Shown here one piece after another: positions 25,039 through 33,152 of a stretch of DNA of 64,000 nucleotides. The translations under genes were made by a program, and so were the position numbers. Under the pieces are notes generated by a model, which worked only from the letters and a program-made list of their open reading frames with translations, was not told where the DNA came from and made no database searches. Every line of letters begins with the position of its first letter. The first letter of the stretch is position 1. This DNA comes from Bacteroidota bacterium. Its GTDB lineage: Bacteria; Bacteroidota; Bacteroidia; Flavobacteriales; Flavobacteriaceae. The stretch lies in contig JAFDZC010000003.1 in the NCBI GenBank assembly GCA_018267095.1, positions 1 through 64,000 of the forward strand. The letters run 5' to 3'.

Positions 25039-26178
25039 ATGACTACGCAGCATCAGGTAATTTTATCACTCGGAAGCAATCAAGGCGATCGTCTTGAAAA
25101 CATCACTCGAGCCATCGAAGCCATTCACACGCAAGCAGCCACTGTGGTTCGAGCTTCGCGTTTGTATGAGTCAGTTTCGTGGGGTTTTGAGGCTCCTGCT
25201 TTTTATAATTGTGCGCTTGTGGTGCATACTTTGAGTTCGGCTGAAGTCTTGCTTGAAAAGTTACTTGATATTGAAAAATCCCTCGGAAGAATTCGATCAG
25301 AAGGCCAAGGATATCAGTCGCGTGTGATTGATATTGACATGATTGCATATGACGAAGAAATCATTGATTCAGAAAAGCTCAAAGTGCCGCATCCGGCCAT
25401 GGCTGAGCGCATGTTTGTTTTGTTGCCGATGCGCGATTTGAACCTGGATTGGCGTCATCCGATTCTGCAAAAATATCTGCCCGAAATACTCAAAGCTTCT
25501 GAAGATAAAAGTCAATGTAAACCGATTCAGAATTTGCGTGTTCCGTTGGGCAGAATTGCTCTTGAAAAGCTCAATTACATCGCCATTGAAGGAAACATCG
25601 GCGCCGGAAAAACCACTTTGACCAATCGAATTGCGCAAGATTTTAACGCCAAAACGGTTTTGGAGCGCTTTGCCGACAATCCGTTTTTACCTAAGTTTTA
25701 CGAAGATCAGAGTCGATATGCTTTTCCGCTGGAGATGTCCTTTTTGGCCGATCGCTATCAACAAATAGCCGATGATTTGGCGCAGTTTGATTTGTTTAAA
25801 GATTTTATTGTGGCCGATTACCACATTTTTAAGTCGCTTATTTTTGCCAAGGTAACGCTCAGCGATGATGAATATCGTTTGTATCGGAAACTCTTTGAAA
25901 TTATTTACAAAGAAATGCCCAAGCCTGATTTGTACATTTATTTGTATCAAAATACCGAGCGATTGCTAGAAAATATTAAAATGCGCGGCAGAAGCTATGA
26001 GCAGGAAATACCTGCAGAATATCTTGAAAAAATCAACCGAGGTTATCTCGATTATATCAAAACACAAACCGATTTGAATGTGCTCACGATTGATGTTTCA
26101 GACCGAGATTTTGTCAAAAATCAAGAAGATTACATTTTTATTTTAGACGAAATTCAACGGGTGTTACCGGCTGAATAG
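25039..26178 (+). CDS. folK: Bifunctional HPPK (FolK) - deoxynucleoside kinase fusion
   Basis: Residues 1-155 are 6-hydroxymethyl-7,8-dihydropterin pyrophosphokinase: LSLGSNQGDR at 9-18, YESVSWGF, and the metal-binding RVIDIDMIAY. This enzyme makes the pterin diphosphate used in folate synthesis. Residues about 178-379 are a deoxynucleoside kinase: IEGNIGAGKTT gives the P-loop (185-192), then the ERF and DRYQQ motifs and the lid MRGRSYEQEI. The two parts are joined by a short linker around 155-175 in one unbroken frame. The fusion is seen in other Flavobacteriia. The nucleoside specificity cannot be read. It overlaps the convergent methyltransferase gene by 25 bases. Confidence 0.93.
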   Translation: MTTQHQVILSLGSNQGDRLENITRAIEAIHTQAATVVRASRLYESVSWGFEAPAFYNCALVVHTLSSAEVLLEKLLDIEKSLGRIRSEGQGYQSRVIDIDMIAYDEEIIDSEKLKVPHPAMAERMFVLLPMRDLNLDWRHPILQKYLPEILKASEDKSQCKPIQNLRVPLGRIALEKLNYIAIEGNIGAGKTTLTNRIAQDFNAKTVLERFADNPFLPKFYEDQSRYAFPLEMSFLADRYQQIADDLAQFDLFKDFIVADYHIFKSLIFAKVTLSDDEYRLYRKLFEIIYKEMPKPDLYIYLYQNTERLLENIKMRGRSYEQEIPAEYLEKINRGYLDYIKTQTDLNVLTIDVSDRDFVKNQEDYIFILDEIQRVLPAE

Positions 26179-26702
26179 TGTAGTTTTTTAAACAAATCCC
26201 ACACGACAATTCCAGCGCTTACCGCAATATTGAGTGAATGTTTGGTGCCCAATTGTGGAATTTCAATCGTTCCGTGACAAGCTGAAACCGCTTGCTGATT
26301 GACCCCAAAAACTTCGTTGCCAAAAACCAAGGCGTATTTTTGATGGGCTTGCGTTTCAAAATCTTGAAGCATTACAGAACCTTCTACTTGTTCAATAGCC
26401 ATCACTTGAACATCTTCTGATTTGAGTTTTTCAATGAGTTCAATAACGTTTGGGCAATGTTCCCAAGCAACGGTTTCGGTAGCACCCAAGGCGGTTTTGT
26501 GGATTTCTTTGTTAGGCGGAGTGGCCGTGATGCCACATAAGTAAATTTTTTCAAGCAAAAAGGCATCAGCGGTTCTAAAAACCGAGCCAATGTTGTTCAG
26601 ACTGCGAATATCGTCCAAAATAATGATGAGCGGTGTTTTTTCGGCTTGTTTAAAATCGTCGACCGTTTTGCGCTGAAGTTCGTTGGTTTCCAGTTTTCGC
26701 AT
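26154..26702 (-). CDS. RNA 2'-O-methyltransferase, SpoU/TrmH family
   Basis: This 182-residue SPOUT protein has the three SpoU motifs: LDDIRSLNNIGSVFRTAD (motif 1), ALVFGNEVFGVNQ (motif 2) and IPQLGTKHSLNIAVSAGIVVWD (motif 3). The knotted C-terminal fold binds S-adenosylmethionine and the enzyme acts as a dimer, most likely on a tRNA ribose. It is short, lacking N-terminal RNA-binding domains, so it resembles the TrmH/TrmL-like minimal forms. The exact target nucleotide is not determined. The 3' end overlaps folK-dNK on the other strand. Confidence 0.9.
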   Translation of the reverse strand: MRKLETNELQRKTVDDFKQAEKTPLIIILDDIRSLNNIGSVFRTADAFLLEKIYLCGITATPPNKEIHKTALGATETVAWEHCPNVIELIEKLKSEDVQVMAIEQVEGSVMLQDFETQAHQKYALVFGNEVFGVNQQAVSACHGTIEIPQLGTKHSLNIAVSAGIVVWDLFKKLHYSAGNTR

Positions 26703-26724
26703 CTGAAATAAAAATTGAATTAAA

Positions 26725-26758
26725 TAAAAAAGCTCCCAAAGGTATGGAAGCTTTTTTT
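26725..26758 (-). terminator. Rho-independent terminator after the DUF1573 gene
   Basis: On the minus strand AGCTTCC and GGGAGCT form a stem with one G-T pair and are followed by a T-run. It lies between the DUF1573 stop (26779) and the start of the methyltransferase gene (26702). Confidence 0.75.
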
Positions 26759-26778
26759 ATTATGAAATGCAGAATGAA

Positions 26779-27282
26779 TTATCCTTTTGGAGTAGCATCT
26801 TTTGGGGTTTCATCAGGAAGGATGGTTCCTTTGATGGTCAAAACTTTAGATGGTTGTCCTTCAGCATTTGAAGTAACAGTTACTGTTTTGGTGAAAGCGC
26901 CAACACGATCAGTAGCGTATTTTACACCAATTACCGCTTTAGCACCCGGAGCGATTGGCTCTTTAGGGAAAGATGGAACAGTACAACCGCATGAACCTGT
27001 TGCGTTGGTGATAATTAGTGGTTTTGTTCCGTTGTTTACGAATACGAATTCACGTTTTCCATCCGCATTGTGTGGAAGTGTTCCGTAATCAATGGTTTCG
27101 TTTTCGAAAAGCATACCAGCTCCTTCAATCTTAGGAGTTTCTACTTTTGCTGGAGCAGCAGCTTTGGTTACAGCTTTGGTCGCAGCTTTAGCCGTTGCTT
27201 TGTGAGTAGATTTTTTAGCTTGGGCGTTAGAAGCAGTTACACCAAAAATGGCTAATGCAGCTAATAATACTATTTTTTTCAT
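26779..27282 (-). CDS. DUF1573 domain-containing exported protein
   Basis: The 167-residue protein has a signal peptide (MKKIVLLAALAIFGVTASNAQA), then an Ala/Lys/Thr-rich stretch to about residue 50, then a DUF1573 immunoglobulin-like domain. The domain has the family pattern ENETIDYGTLPHNADGKREF, GSCGCTVP and GVKYATDRVGAFTKTVTV. It is presumably periplasmic. The family is very common in Bacteroidota and has no defined biochemical function; the SCGCT cysteine pair may form a disulfide. A -7 box (27311-27318) lies upstream, and the gene appears monocistronic. Confidence 0.87.
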   Translation of the reverse strand: MKKIVLLAALAIFGVTASNAQAKKSTHKATAKAATKAVTKAAAPAKVETPKIEGAGMLFENETIDYGTLPHNADGKREFVFVNNGTKPLIITNATGSCGCTVPSFPKEPIAPGAKAVIGVKYATDRVGAFTKTVTVTSNAEGQPSKVLTIKGTILPDETPKDATPKG

Positions 27283-27310
27283 TGTTCTTTTGAATTTAAG
27301 AATTACGTGA

Positions 27311-27318
27311 CAAATCTA
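27311..27318 (-). promoter_or_regulatory. -7 box of the DUF1573 gene
   Basis: TAGATTTG on the minus strand fits TAnnTTTG. A TTG lies 15 bases upstream, slightly closer than usual. Confidence 0.45.
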
Positions 27319-27404
27319 TATAAAAAAATAACACAACTTCCTAAATCTTTCTTAAAATTATTTAACATACTAGACTCTAAAATCCGCTATAAAATTATAA
27401 ATTC

Positions 27405-27424
27405 GTTGCTCTTTTTTTAGCAAC
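27405..27424 (+). promoter_or_regulatory. Small hairpin in the mutS leader
   Basis: GTTGCT and AGCAAC (27419-27424) are complementary around a T-rich loop, ending 20 bases before the mutS GTG. No regulatory role is evident. Confidence 0.3.
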
Positions 27425-27444
27425 TCATAAATTGAAATTAAGCC

Positions 27445-30063
27445 GTGTCAAGTAAAGTCAAAGAAGTCAAAGAAACTCCGCTCATGAAGCAATACAACGA
27501 GATCAAACGCAAGTATCCCGATGCTTGTTTGTTGTTTCGTGTAGGCGACTTTTATGAGACCTTTGGTGAAGATGCAATCCGCACGGCTAAAATCTTGGGA
27601 ATTGTCCTCACCAAACGCGGGAATGGCTCTGAAACCGAGACTGCTTTGGCAGGATTTCCGCATCACTCGCTCAATACTTATTTGCCGAAATTGGTCAAGG
27701 CCGGTTTGCGCGTGGCGATTTGCGATCAGCTCGAAGATCCGAAAATGACCAAAACCATTGTCAAGCGTGGGGTTACTGAATTGGTGACGCCAGGAGTTTC
27801 GATGAATGATGAGGTTTTGCAAGCTACTTCGAACAACTTTTTGGCATCGGTTTATTTTGGTAAAAAACAATTAGGAGTTTCTTTTTTAGATGTTTCAACC
27901 GGTGAGTTTCTTACAGCACAAGGCAATGCTGAATACATCGACAAGTTGTTGCAGAATTTTAATCCGAGTGAGATTTTGGTGGCTAAAATTCACAAAAATC
28001 AGTTTAAAGAAAATTTCTCTGAAGACCATCATGTTTTTTACCTTGAAGATTGGGTATATCAAGAAGATTATGCTTTTGAAACACTCACCAAACACTTTCA
28101 AACCAATACACTCAAAGGTTTTGGAGTAGACGATTTGGCTGACGGCATCATCGCATCGGGTGCAGTTTTGTATTATTTATCTGAAACCCAACACAGCAAA
28201 TTGAAGCACATTAGCAACCTGCAACGAATTGCCGAAGATGCTTATGTTTGGATGGATCGATTTACGATTAGAAACCTTGAATTATATCACAGTTATAATC
28301 CGAATGCGGTTACGTTACTTCAGGTGATTGACAAAACGATTTCACCGATGGGCGCGCGTTTGCTCAAGCGTTGGTTAGCTTTACCGCTCAAAGATGCCAA
28401 AGCTATTTCAGAGCGTCATCAGGTGGTTGGTTATTTAAAAGACACGCCTGAAGTTTTGGTTGAAATTCAAAAACAAATCAAGAAAATTTCTGATTTAGAG
28501 CGATTGATATCAAAGATTGCCGCCGGAAAAGTTTCGCCACGTGAAGTGGTTTATTTAAGGGATTCACTTGACGCTATTATCCCTATAAAAGCTTTGACTG
28601 AAAAAAGCAGCAACACGTCGGTCAAGCAAATGGGAACGCAACTTGATGCTTGTGAATTGTTACGCGAGAAAATAGGTGCAACTTTAAATCCGGACGCACC
28701 GGTTTCGATTGCCAAAGGAAATGCGATTGCCCGAGGTGTCAACGCAGAGCTTGATGAGTTGCGTGTGATTTCTCATTCAGGAAAAGAATTTTTAGAAGCT
28801 ATCGAAGCGCGTGAGTCAGAGCGGACAGGAATTTCATCGCTTAAAATTTCCTTCAATAATGTTTTTGGATATTATATTGAAGTGCGCAACACCCACAAGG
28901 ACAAAGTTCCATCCGAGTGGATTCGCAAGCAAACACTAGTCAATGCCGAGCGCTATATTACGGAAGAACTCAAAGAGTACGAGGTTAAAATTTTAGGAGC
29001 GGAAGAAAAAATACAATCTATTGAGGCTGCTCTTTTTGAGTCGCTCGTTCAATGGATGACTACTTATATTAAACCGGTACAACGCAATGCTCAATTGATT
29101 GCGCAATTGGATTGTTTGGCTTCGTTTGCACAATTGGCAATTGATCATCGATATGTATGTCCGGTAATTACAGAAGATTTTACTTTAGACATTAAAAACG
29201 GAAGGCATCCGGTTATTGAAAGACAATTGCCCATCGGAACTCCGTATGTGGGCAATGATGTTTTTCTAGATCGAAGCCAACAACAAATCATCATGATTAC
29301 CGGTCCGAATATGTCGGGTAAGTCGGCAATTCTAAGACAGACGGCGCTTATTGTGCTTTTGGCTCAGATGGGAAGTTTTGTTCCTGCTGAAGCGGCATCG
29401 ATGGGTATAGTTGATAAAATTTTTACCAGAGTAGGAGCAAGTGATAATATATCTATGGGCGAATCAACTTTTATGGTTGAGATGAATGAAACGGCTTCAA
29501 TTTTGAATAATTTATCTGAGCGAAGTTTGGTTTTATTGGATGAAATTGGCCGCGGAACCAGCACTTATGATGGTATTTCTATTGCATGGGCGATTGCAGA
29601 GTTTTTGCACGAACACCCTACTAAACCCAAAACACTTTTTGCAACCCATTATCACGAACTTAACGAAATGTCTGAGTTTTTGCCGAGAATTCAGAATTAC
29701 AATGTTTCGGTCAAAGAACTCAAAGACAATGTGGTTTTTATTCGTAAACTGGTTAAAGGCGGAAGCGCGCATAGTTTTGGTATTCACGTGGCTAAAATGG
29801 CCGGGATTCCACAATGGGTAGTTTCAAAGGCACAAAATGTTTTGAAAAAATTAGAGAAAGATCATTCCGGAAATGCGCTTGTAGACACCAAAGCATTAAA
29901 AGAACCAGATATGCAAATGAGTTTCTTTAATTTAGACGACCCTTTGTTAGAAGAAATCAAAACAGAAATACTCTCGTTAGATCTAAATAAGCTCACGCCA
30001 ATTGAGGCTTTGATGAAGTTGAATGAAATAAAAAGATTGCTGATTAAAAATAAAAAGGTCTAA
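27445..30063 (+). CDS. mutS: DNA mismatch repair protein MutS
   Basis: Recognises base mismatches and small loops and recruits MutL. The 872-residue protein has [20 protein letters not shown] then [14 protein letters not shown], containing the mismatch-wedging Phe-X-Glu (FYE). The C-terminal ATPase has Walker [11 protein letters not shown], the [14 protein letters not shown] Walker B/signature, and [11 protein letters not shown]. The tail contains [20 protein letters not shown], as in full-length MutS1. The start is a GTG at 27445, because the residues between it and the first ATG (27481) match the family start. Confidence 0.96.
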   Translation: MSSKVKEVKETPLMKQYNEIKRKYPDACLLFRVGDFYETFGEDAIRTAKILGIVLTKRGNGSETETALAGFPHHSLNTYLPKLVKAGLRVAICDQLEDPKMTKTIVKRGVTELVTPGVSMNDEVLQATSNNFLASVYFGKKQLGVSFLDVSTGEFLTAQGNAEYIDKLLQNFNPSEILVAKIHKNQFKENFSEDHHVFYLEDWVYQEDYAFETLTKHFQTNTLKGFGVDDLADGIIASGAVLYYLSETQHSKLKHISNLQRIAEDAYVWMDRFTIRNLELYHSYNPNAVTLLQVIDKTISPMGARLLKRWLALPLKDAKAISERHQVVGYLKDTPEVLVEIQKQIKKISDLERLISKIAAGKVSPREVVYLRDSLDAIIPIKALTEKSSNTSVKQMGTQLDACELLREKIGATLNPDAPVSIAKGNAIARGVNAELDELRVISHSGKEFLEAIEARESERTGISSLKISFNNVFGYYIEVRNTHKDKVPSEWIRKQTLVNAERYITEELKEYEVKILGAEEKIQSIEAALFESLVQWMTTYIKPVQRNAQLIAQLDCLASFAQLAIDHRYVCPVITEDFTLDIKNGRHPVIERQLPIGTPYVGNDVFLDRSQQQIIMITGPNMSGKSAILRQTALIVLLAQMGSFVPAEAASMGIVDKIFTRVGASDNISMGESTFMVEMNETASILNNLSERSLVLLDEIGRGTSTYDGISIAWAIAEFLHEHPTKPKTLFATHYHELNEMSEFLPRIQNYNVSVKELKDNVVFIRKLVKGGSAHSFGIHVAKMAGIPQWVVSKAQNVLKKLEKDHSGNALVDTKALKEPDMQMSFFNLDDPLLEEIKTEILSLDLNKLTPIEALMKLNEIKRLLIKNKKV

Positions 30064-30117
30064 CAAAATCGTATTCAGTAGATTAAAAAGGGAGGTCGTT
30101 TTTTTTGTAAAAAAGGC

Positions 30118-30147
30118 TTGCAGAATAGAATTAAAGTTTTAAATTTG
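30118..30147 (+). promoter_or_regulatory. Promoter of the tRNA-Gly/tRNA-Leu pair
   Basis: TTG (30118-30120), exactly 19 bases, TAAATTTG (30140-30147), with the first tRNA base 43 bases further on. Confidence 0.7.
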
Positions 30148-30189
30148 CCCTCGCATTACACAATAATGCTGCTCTTATAAATAAGAAAT

Positions 30190-30265
30190 GCGAAAATAGC
30201 TCAGTTGGTAGAGCGCGACCTTGCCAAGGTCGAGGTCGCGGGTTCGAGCCCCGTTTTTCGCTCCA
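30190..30265 (+). tRNA. tRNA-Gly (anticodon GCC)
   Basis: A full cloverleaf: acceptor GCGAAAA/TTTTCGC, D arm GCTC-AGTTGGTA-GAGC, anticodon stem CGACC/GGTCG with loop TTGCCAA, T arm with TTCGAGC, and encoded CCA at 30263-30265. The GCC anticodon reads GGC and GGU glycine codons. It is followed after 7 bases by tRNA-Leu in the same transcript. Confidence 0.97.
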
Positions 30266-30272
30266 AGTGTTT

Positions 30273-30358
30273 GCTCGGATGGTGAAATTGGTAGACACGC
30301 TGGACTTAAAATCCAGTGAACAGCAATGTTCGTGCGGGTTCAAGTCCCGCTCTGAGTA
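30273..30358 (+). tRNA. tRNA-Leu (anticodon TAA)
   Basis: A class II tRNA with a long variable arm (GTGAACAGCAATGTTCGT). Acceptor GCTCGGA pairs with TCTGAGT using G-T pairs, the anticodon stem CTGGA/TCCAG holds loop CTTAAAA, and the T loop is TTCAAGT. The TAA anticodon reads UUA and UUG. CCA is not encoded and must be added. Confidence 0.95.
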
Positions 30359-30360
30359 CA

Positions 30361-30392
30361 AAAGCCCGCAATTTACATTGCGGGCTTTTTTT
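30361..30392 (+). terminator. Terminator after the tRNA pair
   Basis: AAAGCCCGCAA and TTGCGGGCTTTTTTT form a strong stem around a short loop, directly after the tRNA-Leu end. Confidence 0.88.
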
Positions 30393-30421
30393 GTACATGC
30401 TATTTTGTATTCATAGAAGAT

Positions 30422-30450
30422 AAAAAAAACCACGCAAATTGCGTGGTTTT
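30422..30450 (-). terminator. Terminator after the Ala-rich lipoprotein gene
   Basis: AAAACCACGCAA and TTGCGTGGTTTT are perfect inverted repeats. On the minus strand the stem is followed by TTTTTTTA. Confidence 0.8.
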
Positions 30451-30474
30451 AAAATTTTTAGAGATAACTCTAAA

Positions 30475-30705
30475 TTATTTTTTTGCAGGCTCAGCAGCAG
30501 GAGCAGCAGGAGCAGCAGCAGCAGGAGCAGCAGGAGCAGCAGCTTCAGTAGCAGCAGCAGCAGTGTCAGTAGCAGCAGGAGCTTCCTCAACAGCAGGAGC
30601 TACTTCTTCAGTTGCAGGAGCTTCTTCAGCAGGAGCTTCAGCTTGTTTACAAGATACTACAGTCAATGCAGCGATAGCAGCTAAACTTAAAAATACTTTT
30701 TTCAT
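30475..30705 (-). CDS. Small Ala/Pro/Glu-rich lipoprotein
   Basis: The 76-residue protein has a lipoprotein signal (MKKVFLSLAAIAALTVVSC, Cys19). The mature region consists almost only of Ala, Pro, Glu and Thr, with EEAPATEE-type acidic repeats passing into APAAPAAAAPAAPA and a final KK. It is predicted to be extended and unstructured, tethered to the membrane by its lipid. It has its own two-box promoter and terminator, which supports a real, probably well-expressed gene. The coding DNA is a GCAGCAGGA-type repeat. Function is unknown. Confidence 0.8.
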   Translation of the reverse strand: MKKVFLSLAAIAALTVVSCKQAEAPAEEAPATEEVAPAVEEAPAATDTAAAATEAAAPAAPAAAAPAAPAAEPAKK

Positions 30706-30743
30706 CTTACTTAAATTATAAAAGGTTAATTATTAATTCGAGG

Positions 30744-30772
30744 CAAAGATATAAATTTTTTATTACGCAAAA
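30744..30772 (-). promoter_or_regulatory. Promoter of the Ala-rich lipoprotein gene
   Basis: On the minus strand TTTTG (30768-30772), 16 bases, TATCTTTG (30744-30751). The rest of the gap to 30930 is AT-rich with nothing else recognisable. Confidence 0.6.
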
Positions 30773-30930
30773 GTTTTTTCGAATAATTTTTTAAAAATTT
30801 AATCTGTTGCAACGTGTTTTTATTTACAAGTATCGTGCCAAAAAAGCAACAATATTGATTTAAACGATAAATTTATTCTAAAGAATATTTTTTTTAGAAA
30901 GTTTAGAGATTTATCATAAAACCATGTGTT

Positions 30931-33123
30931 TTATCTTCTTATTTTTCTCTTTTTATGTTTATGCTTAGCGAAGTAATATCTTGAATTTCCTTTTGGATGA
31001 ACTATTTTGAGTTCGTCAATGATGTTTTTGGCACCAGCAAACTTGTCAATGATGAACAAAACATAGCGGGCATCTACCATTACATTTCTGCAAATAGATG
31101 GGTCATAATAAAGGTCACTCATGGTACCTTCCCATACACGGTCAAAGTTCAATCCGATAAGATTTCCTTGAGCATCAATTGCTGGACTACCAGAGTTTCC
31201 ACCGGTGGTATGATTGGTTCCTATAAAGCAAACCGGCATCTTTCCATTGACACCGTAGGGTCCATAGTCTTTTGAATTATATAGGTCAATCAGTTTTTTC
31301 GGCACATCAAATTCGTAATCGCCAGGAACGTATTTCTCCATCACACCATCTAGATAAGTAAATGGTTTGTAAATAGTGGCATCTTTTGGTTCGTAGCCTT
31401 TTACCTTCCCGTAAGTCACGCGCATGGTGCTATTAGCATCCGGAAATATACGCGCACCTTTGTTGAGTTCTAAAATCCCTTTCATATAAGTTCTTTGAAG
31501 TGCTCCAATTTTCAGGTTGATTTCTTCATACTTCGGAGCTACTTCTTTAGTATACTTGTCTGCCATTTCTTTGACCAACTGGTAAGCTTTATCAGTATTA
31601 AGTTTGGCTATCACAGTTTTTGAATCTCCGGCAAGCATTTCTTGAACGCGTTTAAAATCGGTCAGATCAGATTGCCCATAAACATCGGCAGTGAGTGATT
31701 TAGCATTGACATTCACCAAGCTTGCGGGTAGAAATTCTTTGGGCGATTTCTTAGCATATAAATCTATGAGTTGTTCAAAAACCTTTTCGTCAACCGCGGC
31801 ATTAAAATCTTTGTAGAACTCACCCAAACCGCTGATCAAATTGGCCTTTCGGTCGTTGAAAGCTTGCTCGCCTTTGGTATTGAGGATTTGCTCCAGCTGA
31901 TACATTTTATACGCCACATTGGTCAAATCAGTGTTGCGCAAAACCACTTCAACAAAATAATCACGGCTCAATGAATACGGAGCAATTTCTTTATAATACT
32001 TTTCAAAATCAGTCAATAAGTTGCCGTATTCAGCTTGTTTCCCAGTTTGGATCACTTTGGTCATAAACTCCGCTTCTTGTTTCTTTTTGATGGCTACCGC
32101 ATTTGACTTTTTCAAACCTTGGGTTTCGCCAATCCATTTTTTCCAATAATTGGCAATGCCAGCATATTTTGAAGCATACTGAATTTTAATCGCATTGTCT
32201 TTGCGCATAAAACCATCTTGCACTTTGAGCGCACGATCGCGGACTTCAATTTTGGCCGGATTGAGTTCGTTGACAATTTGCTCAATAGCCACCGATGGTA
32301 GGTATTCACTGGTTCTACCCGGATAACCGAATACCATCGTAAAATCGTCTTCGGCTACACCGTCGAGTGAAATCGGCAAAAAGTGTTTCGGAACATAAGG
32401 CACATTGTCTTTTGAATAAGCCGCCGGACGATTGTTTTTGTCGGCGTAAATTCTAAACAATGAAAAATCACCCGTGTGACGGGGCCAAACCCAGTTGTCG
32501 GTATCTGAACCAAATTTTCCAATCGCTGAAGGCGGAGCGCCCACCAAACGAACATCTTTATAGGTTTCGGTCAAAAAACAAATGTATTGGTTGCCTTCAT
32601 AAAAAGTTCTGATTTTGTTTTCTTGCCAACTTTCTTTCGGTAAAGTTTTGCTCAAATTGGCCATGTTTTCTTGAATTTTCTTTTGCTTGTCGGTTTCTGA
32701 TGCTAGGCCCGCCGTTCCTTCAAGAACTTGCGTAGTGACATCTTCTATCTTGACAATAAAAGTGACTTCTAAATCTTGATTCGGCAATTCATCCTGCATT
32801 TTAAACGCCCAAAAACCATCGGTTAAATAATCGTGGGCCACCGACGAGTGACTCTGAATGGCATCGTACCCACAGTGGTGGTTGGTCAGAATCAAACCTT
32901 TGGGCGAAATTACCTCAGAGGTACAACCGCCATTAAAATGAGGAACAGCATCTTTTAAACTCGAATGATTCACGCTGTAGATGTCATCCACCGACATTTT
33001 CATGCCTAAGTTTTTCATTTCGGTTTCGTTCATTCCTTTGAGCAATGAGGGAATCCACATGCCGCCTTGTTGCGCTTGCATCGGAACGATAAAAAGAATA
33101 AGAAGCAATCTTAAAAATTTCAT
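30931..33123 (-). CDS. S46 family dipeptidyl-peptidase, probably Asp/Glu-specific (DPP11 type)
   Basis: Periplasmic serine exopeptidase that releases dipeptides from protein N-termini. The 730-residue protein has a signal peptide (about 1-18) and GGMWIPSLL at the mature end. The chymotrypsin-like halves carry LTNHHCGYDAIQ (His82/83), GSDTDNWVWPRHTGDF (acidic triad member) and GGNSGSP with nucleophile S644. In S46 enzymes the residue 18 positions after the Ser decides specificity: Gly in DPP7, Arg in DPP11. Here it is R662 (NFDRVWEG), so preference for acidic P1 residues is predicted. It lies 29 bases after the kdtA gene end. Confidence 0.92.
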   Translation of the reverse strand: MKFLRLLLILFIVPMQAQQGGMWIPSLLKGMNETEMKNLGMKMSVDDIYSVNHSSLKDAVPHFNGGCTSEVISPKGLILTNHHCGYDAIQSHSSVAHDYLTDGFWAFKMQDELPNQDLEVTFIVKIEDVTTQVLEGTAGLASETDKQKKIQENMANLSKTLPKESWQENKIRTFYEGNQYICFLTETYKDVRLVGAPPSAIGKFGSDTDNWVWPRHTGDFSLFRIYADKNNRPAAYSKDNVPYVPKHFLPISLDGVAEDDFTMVFGYPGRTSEYLPSVAIEQIVNELNPAKIEVRDRALKVQDGFMRKDNAIKIQYASKYAGIANYWKKWIGETQGLKKSNAVAIKKKQEAEFMTKVIQTGKQAEYGNLLTDFEKYYKEIAPYSLSRDYFVEVVLRNTDLTNVAYKMYQLEQILNTKGEQAFNDRKANLISGLGEFYKDFNAAVDEKVFEQLIDLYAKKSPKEFLPASLVNVNAKSLTADVYGQSDLTDFKRVQEMLAGDSKTVIAKLNTDKAYQLVKEMADKYTKEVAPKYEEINLKIGALQRTYMKGILELNKGARIFPDANSTMRVTYGKVKGYEPKDATIYKPFTYLDGVMEKYVPGDYEFDVPKKLIDLYNSKDYGPYGVNGKMPVCFIGTNHTTGGNSGSPAIDAQGNLIGLNFDRVWEGTMSDLYYDPSICRNVMVDARYVLFIIDKFAGAKNIIDELKIVHPKGNSRYYFAKHKHKKRKIRR

Positions 33124-33152
33124 GAGTGATGGTTTAGTTGAATTATATTAAA

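Noticed and set aside
30131-30433. 100-residue open frame on the minus strand containing GSNPRPRPWQGRALPTELF
   Set aside because: It is the antisense of tRNA-Gly and tRNA-Leu. This is a well-known false protein that arises from translating tRNA complements.
30439-30721. Plus-strand Ser-rich and Ala/Gly-rich open frames opposite the Ala-rich lipoprotein gene
   Set aside because: They are products of the GCA/GGA repeat read in other frames; only the minus-strand frame has a lipoprotein signal, promoter and terminator.
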